Shown one piece after another: positions 52,157 through 60,348 of a stretch of DNA of 64,000 nucleotides (within the stretch, counting starts at the first letter, position 1; each line of letters starts with the position of its first letter). Under the pieces are notes generated by a model that did not search any database, had not been told where the DNA came from, and saw only the letters and a program-made list of their open reading frames with translations. Made by a program: the position numbers and the translations under genes. Where the stretch lies: contig NZ_JUHG01000001.1 of assembly GCF_000799715.1 (NCBI RefSeq), forward strand, positions 186,001 to 250,000, in the 5' to 3' direction. The DNA is from Martinezella rhizogenes. Its GTDB lineage: Bacteria > Pseudomonadota > Alphaproteobacteria > Rhizobiales > Rhizobiaceae.

Positions 52157-53667
52157 TGATTGCCCCGATCGACACACCACGCATGACGCTTGACGACCTG
52201 AAGCATGCAGCGCTTGCCGATCTTGCGGTGCTCGGCTATCCGAGCGCTCCGTGGCTCGGTGATCTGCCCAGACAAGACGCGGCTGATATCGCCGATGCGA
52301 TCATTGTCGGCGGCGGCCAGTCCGGCGTCACGATCGCTGCCGCCCTGAAGTGGGACGGACTGCGTCGTGTCCGTGTTCTGGACAGCGGTGCGCCGGGTGC
52401 CGAGGGGCCATGGCTGACCTTTGCGCGCATGGAAGAATTGCGGACCCCAAAAACCCAGGTCGGCAACGAATTCAACGTCGTCAACCTGTCTGTCCGCCGC
52501 TGGTTTGAAACACGCTACGGGCAGCAGGCCTGGACCGATCTTTCCCGTATTCCACGAACGGACTGGAAGGCCTATCTCGACTGGTATGCCGACGTCTTCG
52601 AGATCGCCATCACCAATCATTGCGAGGTCGTGGACGTCTCCCCGGATGGCGACCTGATCGCCGTTACCACGATTATTGGCGGCAAAATTGAAAAATCCCT
52701 GGCGCGCACCGTGGTGCTTGCCACCGGCTACGATGGCGCAGGCGCATGGCGTGTTCCGCCTTTCGTCTCTGCCGCGCTCGCGCCCGAAAAATTCGATCAC
52801 ACGAACGGCCCGGTCGATTTCGACGCGTTGAAGGGATTGCGCGTCGGCGTACTCGGCCATGGTGCCTCTGCGTTCGACAATGCGATCAAGGCGCTGGAAG
52901 CCGGTGCTGCATCCGTCGATCTCTGCTTTCGCCGTGCGCGCCTGCCGCGCACCAATCCTCACCGCGCGGTCGAAACGCCCGGCATGATGACGCATTATCC
53001 TGACCTCTCCGAGACCACACGCTGGGATATCGCCCGGTTCTTTCGCAGTGCCGATCAGCCGCCGCCGGTTCGCAGTTTCGAAACTGCGACGCGCCTTGAA
53101 AATTTCACGCTTCGTCCCGCAACACCATGGCTGGAGGTCTCTCAACAGCCTGATTCGATCCGTGTCACGACCCCCGACGGCGTTCTGGAGTTCGATCACC
53201 TCCTTCTTGCGACAGGCATGGATGTCGATCTGACCGTCAGGCCCGAACTTAAAACCATTCATAACAAGGTTGCCCTTTGGGGCGAGCGCTACACGCCGCA
53301 GGACGGCAGCGCGGATGCCCGGCTTGCACGGTTTCCCTACCTCGATAGCTTCTATGGATTCATCCCAAAAGATCCGGATGAGACGTGGGTTAGCCGGGTG
53401 TTTGCCTTCAACAGCAGCAGCTTCGTCAGTCACGGTCCGCACTCCACCTCGATCAGCGGGCACAAGCATGCCGTGCCACGGCTCGTGCGCGGTGTCCTGC
53501 GCCGGCTGCTGCTTGATCGGGAAGCGGTCATCCTGTCGGAACTCAAGTCCTATGTCTCACCGGATCTGCCGATCCCCGACGATTTCGAGATGCTCCTGGC
53601 CGAAGCCAATCGGCAATCGGTAAGCTCGCCCGAGACCGGCAAGTCGGCCATTCGGGGTGGCGCATGA
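52153..53667 (+). CDS. FAD/NAD(P)-binding monooxygenase-like flavoprotein
   Basis: 504 residues. An FAD-binding Rossmann motif, AIIVGGGQSGVT, lies at about 50-60 and a second dinucleotide motif, VGVLGHGASA, at 231-240, the arrangement of flavin-containing and N-hydroxylating/Baeyer-Villiger-type monooxygenases. LLLATGMDVDL is the usual late ATG-type motif. The full BVMO fingerprint (FxGxxxHxxxW) is not visible. It is coupled on both sides by ATGA overlaps to the permease and creatininase-family genes, so it very likely acts on the imported compound or a near product. Reaction unknown. Confidence 0.78.
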   Translation: MMIAPIDTPRMTLDDLKHAALADLAVLGYPSAPWLGDLPRQDAADIADAIIVGGGQSGVTIAAALKWDGLRRVRVLDSGAPGAEGPWLTFARMEELRTPKTQVGNEFNVVNLSVRRWFETRYGQQAWTDLSRIPRTDWKAYLDWYADVFEIAITNHCEVVDVSPDGDLIAVTTIIGGKIEKSLARTVVLATGYDGAGAWRVPPFVSAALAPEKFDHTNGPVDFDALKGLRVGVLGHGASAFDNAIKALEAGAASVDLCFRRARLPRTNPHRAVETPGMMTHYPDLSETTRWDIARFFRSADQPPPVRSFETATRLENFTLRPATPWLEVSQQPDSIRVTTPDGVLEFDHLLLATGMDVDLTVRPELKTIHNKVALWGERYTPQDGSADARLARFPYLDSFYGFIPKDPDETWVSRVFAFNSSSFVSHGPHSTSISGHKHAVPRLVRGVLRRLLLDREAVILSELKSYVSPDLPIPDDFEMLLAEANRQSVSSPETGKSAIRGGA

Positions 53668-54482
53668 CGCATTCCTTTTACTGGGCCGATTATTCGACCA
53701 CCGATTTTGCGTGCCGCGATCTAAGCGAGACCGTCGTCATCCTGCCGATCGCGGCTGTCGAGCAGCATGGGCCTCATCTTCCCGTGCAGGTAGACGCGGC
53801 GATCAATGCGGCCATCCTCGATCGGATGGTGCCCCTGCTTGACACTAATACGGACGTCCTCATCCTGCCGGCGCTTAGCGTCGGCAAGTCGGATGAGCAC
53901 CTGGCCTATCCGGGAACGCTGACCATATCTGCGCAAACTCTGCGGCTTATATGGCTCGATATTGCCAGAAGCGTGAAGCGGGCCGGTGCCCGCAAGATGA
54001 TCCTGTTCAATTCGCATGGCGGGCAAATCTCGCTGATGGAGATGACCTGCCGTGATATCCGTGTCGAACTCGATATGCTCGCGGTCGCCTGCTCCTGGTT
54101 TCGGATTGCGCCGGTCGACGATCTGTTTTCGTCCGCGGAGATCGTTCACGGCATTCACGGCGGAGATATCGAAACCAGCATGATGCTGGCCATCGCGCCG
54201 CAACTGGTTGCCATGGACAAGGCCGAAAATTTCGTGCCGCTGACCGTCGAAATCGAGCAGTCCGGCAGCCCGTTGACCGCGGAAGGCGCGGTCGGCTTCG
54301 GTTGGCAGGCGCAGGATCTTCATCCCGCAGGCGTCAGCGGAAATGCCGCCAATGCCGATGCCGTCAAAGGCGCGCTGGTGCTTGACCGGGCCGCCACGGG
54401 GTTGATGCGCCTGATCGAGGCGACGCACAATTTCGACATGAACAGACTCACTTCTGAAACCCGCTTTTCGACCAGGAGATAA
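53664..54482 (+). CDS. Creatininase-family amidohydrolase
   Basis: 272 residues. The metal-binding pattern of the family is present: E33 and H35 in AAVEQHGPHLPVQVD, D44, H118 in FNSHGGQ, and E170 in HGGDIETS. Members open cyclic amides or cut formamide-type C-N bonds (creatinine, 3-oxo lactams, MftE-type peptide trimming). It overlaps the flavoprotein by four bases and is followed two bases later by the CocE-like gene, which places it in one catabolic sequence. Its substrate is unlikely to be creatinine itself, as no creatinase or sarcosine oxidase is present. Confidence 0.83.
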   Translation: MTHSFYWADYSTTDFACRDLSETVVILPIAAVEQHGPHLPVQVDAAINAAILDRMVPLLDTNTDVLILPALSVGKSDEHLAYPGTLTISAQTLRLIWLDIARSVKRAGARKMILFNSHGGQISLMEMTCRDIRVELDMLAVACSWFRIAPVDDLFSSAEIVHGIHGGDIETSMMLAIAPQLVAMDKAENFVPLTVEIEQSGSPLTAEGAVGFGWQAQDLHPAGVSGNAANADAVKGALVLDRAATGLMRLIEATHNFDMNRLTSETRFSTRR

Positions 54483-54484
54483 CC

Positions 54485-56149
54485 ATGCTGGCACTCCGCG
54501 ACATCGAAACTCTTCGGATGCGCATGGCGGACGGTGTCCATCTGGCGGCAGACGTCTATCGTCCCGTTGGTCGGGAGCGCTATCCCGTTCTGGTCATGCG
54601 CCTGCCCTACGGGCGAAAGGTCGCCTCGACGGTCGTTCTTGCCCATCCCGCATGGTATGCAGCGCACGGTTATGTCGTTCTGGTGCAGGATGTTCGCGGC
54701 CGGGGAGATTCTGAAGGGGGCTTCAGGATTCTCGAAGACGATGTCGCAGACGGCGCGCAGACGCTTTCACTGGCGGCCGATCTTGCCGGTGGCAACGGTA
54801 TGGTGGCAAGCTATGGCTTCAGCTACCACGGCATGAATCAGTTCCTGGCCCTTGCCGGCGCTCGAAAATACGGCGGGAAGGTGCCCGATGCGATGGCAAT
54901 CGCCATGGCGGCGTTCGATGTGCGCAACCACTGGGCCTTCGAGGGCGACGGGTTCCGGCTGCAGTCCAATCAGATGTGGGCGTGCCAGATGGCCGTCGAA
55001 AATGCCCGGCTGGCCGGCGATCTCGATGCCGCCCATATGTTGCATGCCGCTTTGCCTTCTCTGCATTCCGGCGCGATTTCGGCACGGCCGGAGGTTCTGG
55101 AGCAGGCATCGCGATACACCCATTACCATGACTGGCTGGCCGACGATCCGTCCTATTGGCGGGCAAGATCGCCGCAATCGCTGCTTGAGGGCGTGACGCT
55201 CGACGTTCCCGTCCTGCATGTCGGCGGATGGAACGACATTATGCTTGATGGCACCTTCGCTGCCTTTAAGGCATTTTCCGCGGGCGGCAATCTGCAGCGG
55301 CTCTCCATCGGACCATGGTCGCATATCCCCTGGGGCCGACGGGTCGGGGCACTGGATGCCGGAGCTGGCGCGGCAGACGGTATCGACCGCGAGATCATTG
55401 CATTTTTCGACGAGGCTCTTAAGGGCTGCGAAAATCCTTACCCGAAGATCCGGCTCTTTGATGTGGTCAAAAAGACATGGGCCGGGTTCGAAAGCCTGCC
55501 GACAGCCGAGACGCTGGTGCTTCATCTAGCATCGGACGGCCGGGCGGCCGCGACGAGCATCGATGGAACGCTTGCGGAGGAGCCGGGGCTTGCGAGTGCC
55601 GATTATCTCGTCCACGATCCATGGCGGCCGACCCCGAGCGTCGGGCTGCATCTCGGCACGCCTCCTGATTTCACCGACCGGGCGGCGATCGACGACAGGG
55701 CCGATGTGCTTGTCTACACCTCCGATCCACTCGACCGGCCGCTCCTTTTGATCGGAGCCACAAAAGTAGACCTCTTCGTTACCGCCGACAGGCCGAGTTT
55801 CGACCTGGATTGCACCTTGAGCACGCTCGTCCCCAACGGAACGGCTATCAGCGTGACGTCGGGACATAAAACCGTAAAGGCGGACGGCGGAGGATCGCCA
55901 GTTTCCGTCACCCTGCGGCCTATGCATATGACGGTGCCGGCGGGGCATTGCCTGCGTCTGTCCGTACAGGCGGCGTCGTTCCCCGCTTTTCCCGTCAATC
56001 CAGGCACCGGGGCGCGGCCCCAGGACTCAGCCGTAACGGATCGGCTGGTCACGACCCTCGTGCTCCGGTCAGGCGATGGCTACCCTTCCGCCCTGCGATT
56101 GCCCGTGATGGAGCCCCATGGCGTAGAGGAGAACGGACATGAGCATTGA
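54485..56149 (+). CDS. CocE/NonD-family hydrolase (X-Pro dipeptidyl-peptidase-like)
   Basis: 554 residues from ATG 54485, with AGGAGA upstream. The S15/CocE layout is complete: VLVMRLPYGR, VLVQDVRGRGDSEG, nucleophile elbow YGFSYHGM, LHVGGWNDIMLDG with the acid, IGPWSH with the histidine, and a C-terminal jelly-roll (PLLLIGATKVDLFVTAD). These are ester or acyl-amide hydrolases (cocaine esterase, nonactin hydrolase, glutaryl acylases). No signal peptide, so cytoplasmic. It overlaps the deaminase remnant by 11 bases. Confidence 0.85.
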   Translation: MLALRDIETLRMRMADGVHLAADVYRPVGRERYPVLVMRLPYGRKVASTVVLAHPAWYAAHGYVVLVQDVRGRGDSEGGFRILEDDVADGAQTLSLAADLAGGNGMVASYGFSYHGMNQFLALAGARKYGGKVPDAMAIAMAAFDVRNHWAFEGDGFRLQSNQMWACQMAVENARLAGDLDAAHMLHAALPSLHSGAISARPEVLEQASRYTHYHDWLADDPSYWRARSPQSLLEGVTLDVPVLHVGGWNDIMLDGTFAAFKAFSAGGNLQRLSIGPWSHIPWGRRVGALDAGAGAADGIDREIIAFFDEALKGCENPYPKIRLFDVVKKTWAGFESLPTAETLVLHLASDGRAAATSIDGTLAEEPGLASADYLVHDPWRPTPSVGLHLGTPPDFTDRAAIDDRADVLVYTSDPLDRPLLLIGATKVDLFVTADRPSFDLDCTLSTLVPNGTAISVTSGHKTVKADGGGSPVSVTLRPMHMTVPAGHCLRLSVQAASFPAFPVNPGTGARPQDSAVTDRLVTTLVLRSGDGYPSALRLPVMEPHGVEENGHEH

Positions 56150-56605
56150 TCACGAAAGCCTTCTCAGATTGACCTTCGAGATTGCGCACCGGTCGAAAGC
56201 GCATGGCAATATGCCCTTCGACGCGCTGCTGGCCAGTCCTGGCGGTGAAATTCTCCTTGAGGAAGAAAACGGATACTTTCCCGACCTCGATGCAACGGCC
56301 CATCCAGAGCGCCTGCTGGCGACGCGTGCCTCGAAGCTCTATCGCGAGCCGTTTCTGGCGGAGCGTACGCTGTACAGCTCGGCGGAATCCTGCGCCATTT
56401 ACTGGATTGGTATCGGCAGGGTCGTTTATGGCCCTTCCGAACATCGGCTGAAGGCCATGACAGGGGATCACCCGGACAACCCGACAATGGATCTGCCATG
56501 CCGCATGTGTTTTCGGCGGGCCAGAAAAGCATCGAGGTCATCGGGCCCTTGATTGAGACGGAAGCCGAGGCTGTTCACCGGGACGCCTGGCAACCAACCG
56601 TGTGA
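56139..56605 (+). pseudogene. Nucleoside deaminase with deleted zinc motif and frameshift
   Basis: The first 120 codons match guanine/cytosine-deaminase-like proteins: AHGNMPFDALLASPGG, then TAHPERLLATRA in place of the TAHAE zinc/proton motif. The second zinc motif, normally TLYSSxEPCxMCxGAIYW, reads TLYSSAESCAIYW: about five residues including the PCxxC cysteines are missing at 56385-56396. Near 56502-56506 a one-base loss shifts the frame, giving RMCFRRARKASRSSGP and an early stop at 56552. The original frame resumes as VFSAGQKSIEVIGP and runs to TGA at 56605. Both lesions argue for a dead gene. A sequencing error could explain the frameshift but not the in-frame deletion. Confidence 0.75.
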
Positions 56606-56674
56606 ATGCAAGCGGGCATTCCGTTCTCAACAAGGTCAGACATGAGCCGCCGGTTTCAAGGAGGATTTAGATCC

Positions 56675-57724
56675 ATGGTTCCAAAAGAAAGCACCTCGGA
56701 AGAGCTGGAAACTCTGCTGGCCGACATGCCGGCATGGGGTTCAGAATTTTCGCGTACATTCGCCAACCACGCGCCCATGGTCCTCGTCGCGTTGGACCGG
56801 ATCGGCGGTGGGCCGACTCAGCTTCGGCGGTTCTTCCATCACTACAGGGACGCCAAGCAACTTCTGCCCTTCGCCAAGCCACTGAAGCGCTTGGATGGCA
56901 AAAGCTGGAAGGCCGCCATCGGAATGCGTGAGCGCGAACCCGATCTGCGCGTTTTTTTTGCCGACGAGGTGACGCGGCTCGGGATACATGATGCTCTGGA
57001 GCTTTATCTTCCCGATCTCGCAGACGGCATTGCCGCGAGTGCCTTTCACGCTCTGATGCGAGCAGCCTACGGGGTGCTTCGCGCCGACGAGACCGATGTC
57101 GCCATTGCGCTCGCCTACTGGGCCGCCACCTATCTGCCGCTTCCGGAGTCGCGGAGAACGTCACCGATTACGCGCGACCCGGCCAAAGTCTTGGCCCTGA
57201 CCGCTGCGATCAAGCCATTGCATGGCATGAAACTTCACGACCTTCTCTGGCAGAACATGCGCGATGCCGGCAACGTGCCTGAATTTGCGCCCGTCGTCGA
57301 TTGGCTCGACATTGGGCCGGATACGATGGAAAAGATGGCGGCGACTGCGCTCGCCATATTTGCCGCGACCCAGCATTTCGCCGCCTTGCACATCATCACA
57401 GGGCTGCACTGGATCCGTCTCCTTGAGCCGTATTGCGATGAGGCGACCCTCCATCGGATATTGCGGGTGTTCTGGCAGGGGATCGCCGCGCTGATGGGCG
57501 AGCTCGGGTTTCCCGAGATGCCGCACACAGCAGTGGTCGATCGCTGGCGTCATATTCAGGTGCCGGATTGGCCCGCGATGCATGCGATCGCAGCGCAAAG
57601 CTACGACGAGCACGATATCAGCCTCGCCTTCTCCGCCAGCGAGGAAATGAAAATTTATGGAGATCCACTCTATCGCGTCGTGGTCGCGCGCCGCCTCGGA
57701 CTGATCGGAGACTACACGAAATGA
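56675..57724 (+). CDS. Questin-oxidase-like protein (DUF4243 family)
   Basis: 349 residues from ATG 56675, with a perfect AAGGAGG ten bases upstream; the frame is open 23 codons further 5'. It is helical with conserved histidine-bearing segments: FANHAPMVLVALDRIGG, ASAFHALMRAAYGV, YWAATYLPLP, and FAALHIITGLHWIRLL. These match the questin oxidase-like family, whose founding members perform Baeyer-Villiger-type cleavage of anthraquinones in fungi; bacterial members are uncharacterised. It overlaps the amidohydrolase gene by four bases. A role in oxidative ring opening is an inference. Confidence 0.7.
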   Translation: MVPKESTSEELETLLADMPAWGSEFSRTFANHAPMVLVALDRIGGGPTQLRRFFHHYRDAKQLLPFAKPLKRLDGKSWKAAIGMREREPDLRVFFADEVTRLGIHDALELYLPDLADGIAASAFHALMRAAYGVLRADETDVAIALAYWAATYLPLPESRRTSPITRDPAKVLALTAAIKPLHGMKLHDLLWQNMRDAGNVPEFAPVVDWLDIGPDTMEKMAATALAIFAATQHFAALHIITGLHWIRLLEPYCDEATLHRILRVFWQGIAALMGELGFPEMPHTAVVDRWRHIQVPDWPAMHAIAAQSYDEHDISLAFSASEEMKIYGDPLYRVVVARRLGLIGDYTK

Positions 57725-59292
57725 GCCTGGAAGCGCCAATAACAGGTGACTGCATTATTGAAGCCGGGACCGTGCTGTGCGGACTTTCGGCCGATGGCAC
57801 CATGTCCATGCGCCACGATGTCGGCATCCGCGTCGCTGCCGGCATGATTGCGCAGATCGGGCCGCTTGCCGCCGTTGGCTATGGCAACGATCATCTTGCC
57901 CGCTTCGGATCTCCCGACATGGTCGCCATGCCGGGGCTGGTCAACAGCCACCACCATTTCGGGATCACGCCCCTGATGCAGGGTGTGCCCTTCGCGCCTC
58001 TGGAATTATGGCTGCCGCAGTTCCGGGCGATGCGGCAGATCGATGTCCGGCTCGATACGCTCTATTCAGCGATCGAGATGTTGGAAAGCGGAACGACGAT
58101 GGTGCAGCATATCAACAGCGGATTTGCGGGCGCACCGGAGACCTGGATGGTGACGGCAAACGCTACGCTGGAGGCCTATAGCGAGATAGGCATGCGAGCC
58201 GGATTTTCCTTCATGATCCGCGACCGCAATATCCTGACCTATGACGAAGACGCTAAGGTGCTGGCCGCCCTTCCAGAAGCCGTTCGCAGCTGGATTGCTC
58301 CCAAACTCGACGCGTCGAACATCCCCATCGCAGACCTTATGGCGTTTTACCGAGCGCTTAGGGAAAGCTGGCTCGATGCACGGCCGGATCATGTGCGCAT
58401 CAATCTTGCCCCCGCTAATCTGCACTGGTGCACTGACGAATGCCTCCAGGCGATTTTCGAGACGGCGAGGGAGACCGACGCGCAAGTCCATATGCATCTT
58501 ATGGAAACCGAACGGCAATCGCGCTTTGCCCAGAATAAATTTGGCCATAGCGCGGTCCAGCATTTGAAGGCACTTGGATGCCTCGGGCCAAACGTCACCC
58601 TCGGGCACGGCAACTGGATGAACCGCGAGGATCTCGACACCTTGGCCGATTGCGGCTGCAATATATGCCACAATGCCTCATCCGGCCTGCGACTCGGCAG
58701 CGGCATTGCCCCCGTCAACGAGATGCGCCGTCGTGGCATAGCGATGGCGCTCGGCATAGACCAGTCGAACATCGCCGACGATCGCGACATGACGCTCGAA
58801 ATGAAGCTGGTCTGGGCACTACACCGCGAAACTGGTCTGTGGAATGACCGTCCCGATGCCGGCGCCGTGCTGCAGATGGCGACGGAATATGGCGCCAGAA
58901 CCATCGGCTTCGGCGGCTTTACCGGTCGGCTAGAACAAGGTCACCAGGCCGATATCGTGCTGATGGACCGCCGCAAGATTGGACGACCGCATGTGAACTC
59001 CCGGACGTCCGTGGCGGAGAGCGTTCTGCACCGCGGCGGACGGCATGCCATCACGCAGGTGTTTGTCGGCGGCCGACTCGTCGTCAATGACGGAAAGGTT
59101 GTCACGATCGACAGGGATGCGGTTCTTGCGGAAATCGGCGAGCGGCTGGAACGGCCCGACACGCAAGGTGAAAGGGAAGCCTGGAGTATGATCGGTGTCC
59201 TTCTTCCCCATATTGAGGCGTATCACCGGAAGTTCACACCGACAGCGGGATATCGCCCCTATCGTTATAACGCGATGGCGGACGACGAGTAG
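57721..59292 (+). CDS. ATZ/TRZ/guanine-deaminase-type amidohydrolase
   Basis: 523 residues from ATG 57721, overlapping the previous stop (ATGA), with GGAG upstream. Metal-dependent amidohydrolase marks: MPGLVNSHHHFG with H77 and H79, HMHLMETERQSRF, LGHGNWMNREDLDTLADCG, and GIDQSNIADDRDM with the catalytic aspartate. C-terminal TIGFGGFTGRLEQGHQADIVLMD is standard. The family deaminates or dechlorinates heterocycles (guanine, atrazine, S-adenosylhomocysteine, 8-oxoguanine). As the last gene of the operon it may release ammonia from the final intermediate. Confidence 0.85.
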   Translation: MSLEAPITGDCIIEAGTVLCGLSADGTMSMRHDVGIRVAAGMIAQIGPLAAVGYGNDHLARFGSPDMVAMPGLVNSHHHFGITPLMQGVPFAPLELWLPQFRAMRQIDVRLDTLYSAIEMLESGTTMVQHINSGFAGAPETWMVTANATLEAYSEIGMRAGFSFMIRDRNILTYDEDAKVLAALPEAVRSWIAPKLDASNIPIADLMAFYRALRESWLDARPDHVRINLAPANLHWCTDECLQAIFETARETDAQVHMHLMETERQSRFAQNKFGHSAVQHLKALGCLGPNVTLGHGNWMNREDLDTLADCGCNICHNASSGLRLGSGIAPVNEMRRRGIAMALGIDQSNIADDRDMTLEMKLVWALHRETGLWNDRPDAGAVLQMATEYGARTIGFGGFTGRLEQGHQADIVLMDRRKIGRPHVNSRTSVAESVLHRGGRHAITQVFVGGRLVVNDGKVVTIDRDAVLAEIGERLERPDTQGEREAWSMIGVLLPHIEAYHRKFTPTAGYRPYRYNAMADDE

Positions 59293-59754
59293 AGGCGACC
59301 TTGTGCATAAAGGCAGATTCTCGGAGAATATACAGAGGCCTCGAGAAGGCTCAGCGCATCGCCAAGAATACAACTTGCCCTGTCCTGCATATGGCATGAT
59401 ACCGTTCCGTATGCGTCCGGCGAATGGGGCTTATGATTTCGTCTCGTCTGCCATAATGCGCTCAATCTTTTCCGGATCGTATTGCTCGTCGATGACGAAC
59501 TGTCTAACACCGCCGCACTAGGTACGGATGTTGGCGACGCAACGTTGCCGTTATTGGTCGATCGCTTGAGCGATGGCAGGTGGCCGTTGCTATCGACTAC
59601 TGCATGCCAAATTAATAGGCACTGATCCCAGCATCCGTCGCCTTGAAGGGTTTCGAACACGCGTTCGATTTCAGACATCAGCGCGTAAGCCACTACTCAG
59701 CAATGTGGTTCAGCTGTCGGCGTCATAGGAAGCTCAGTAAAAAGGTCACCCACG
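59293..59754. other. Intergenic region without supported gene
   Basis: 462 bp. Short frames on both strands lack ribosome sites and family resemblance. One plus-strand stretch (about 59490-59620) reads like a fragment of a soluble protein (LVDDELSNTAALGTDV), but neither end fits a gene. It may be decayed coding DNA. No clear terminator or repeat. Confidence 0.4.
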
Positions 59755-60288
59755 TCAGGAAGTCTTCTTATTCGCTCGGAAGGAGTTATGAAGCACACCC
59801 TCCATCATGTTCAAAAGGCTTTTGAGTTCCGGCTCCCGCACCAGAGCTGCTGCCTCGTATGGCGGATGCCAGGCGATCGAACGCTGGCCCTTTTCTGGAA
59901 ATTCAGCATAAACGCCCGTTACATCGAGAAGATGGACTTGCACAAGCGATGGCACCCTTTCGCCGGAATCCAGCGACTTGAGATAGGTGTAGTAACCAAA
60001 AGGCTTCTTCTTGGCCTTTCCCCTGATGCCCGCCTCCTCCCAGGCCTCCTGCTCAGCGACCTGATGGGCCAGCTTTCTGTCCATCGGCCATCCCTTGGGT
60101 ATGACCCATCTGCCGCTGTCGCGTGAGGTGATCAGCAGGACTTCAATGTCGTCGCCTGATGGCTGCCTCCTATAGCAGAGCGCAGCATACTGCTCGATCG
60201 TTCGCCCGCTGAAAAGCTTCGTGGCCTCGCTCGCCAATTGTCCCAGATATGTCTTGCTCTTCTTCCCAGACATTGGTTCCCATGACAT
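59755..60288 (-). CDS. NUDIX hydrolase
   Basis: 177 residues. The Nudix region reads GWPMDRKLAHQVAEQEAWEEAGI. Against GX5EX7REUXEEXGU, the first E is K and the R is Q, but the metal-binding EE pair is kept, as in several diphosphoinositol-polyphosphate-type bacterial homologues. WVIPKGWP and the C-terminal basic NKKTS tail also fit. It likely hydrolyses a nucleoside diphosphate derivative or polyphosphate. ATG 60273 is an alternative start. Single gene, convergent with the decayed region. Confidence 0.82.
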   Translation of the reverse strand: MSWEPMSGKKSKTYLGQLASEATKLFSGRTIEQYAALCYRRQPSGDDIEVLLITSRDSGRWVIPKGWPMDRKLAHQVAEQEAWEEAGIRGKAKKKPFGYYTYLKSLDSGERVPSLVQVHLLDVTGVYAEFPEKGQRSIAWHPPYEAAALVREPELKSLLNMMEGVLHNSFRANKKTS

Positions 60289-60348
60289 CGATTATGCAGG
60301 TTCCTCATCCCGCGTGGCGATAATTCGTCCTATATCGGCAGGCAAGGG

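Noticed and set aside
51919..53469. 516-codon minus-strand open frame
   Set aside because: Antisense to the permease and flavoprotein genes; no motifs or ribosome site, and the plus-strand genes are overlapped and coupled.
59265..59693. 142-codon minus-strand frame after the amidohydrolase
   Set aside because: It overlaps the 3' end of the amidohydrolase gene, lacks a ribosome site and has low-complexity serine/arginine-rich stretches without motifs.
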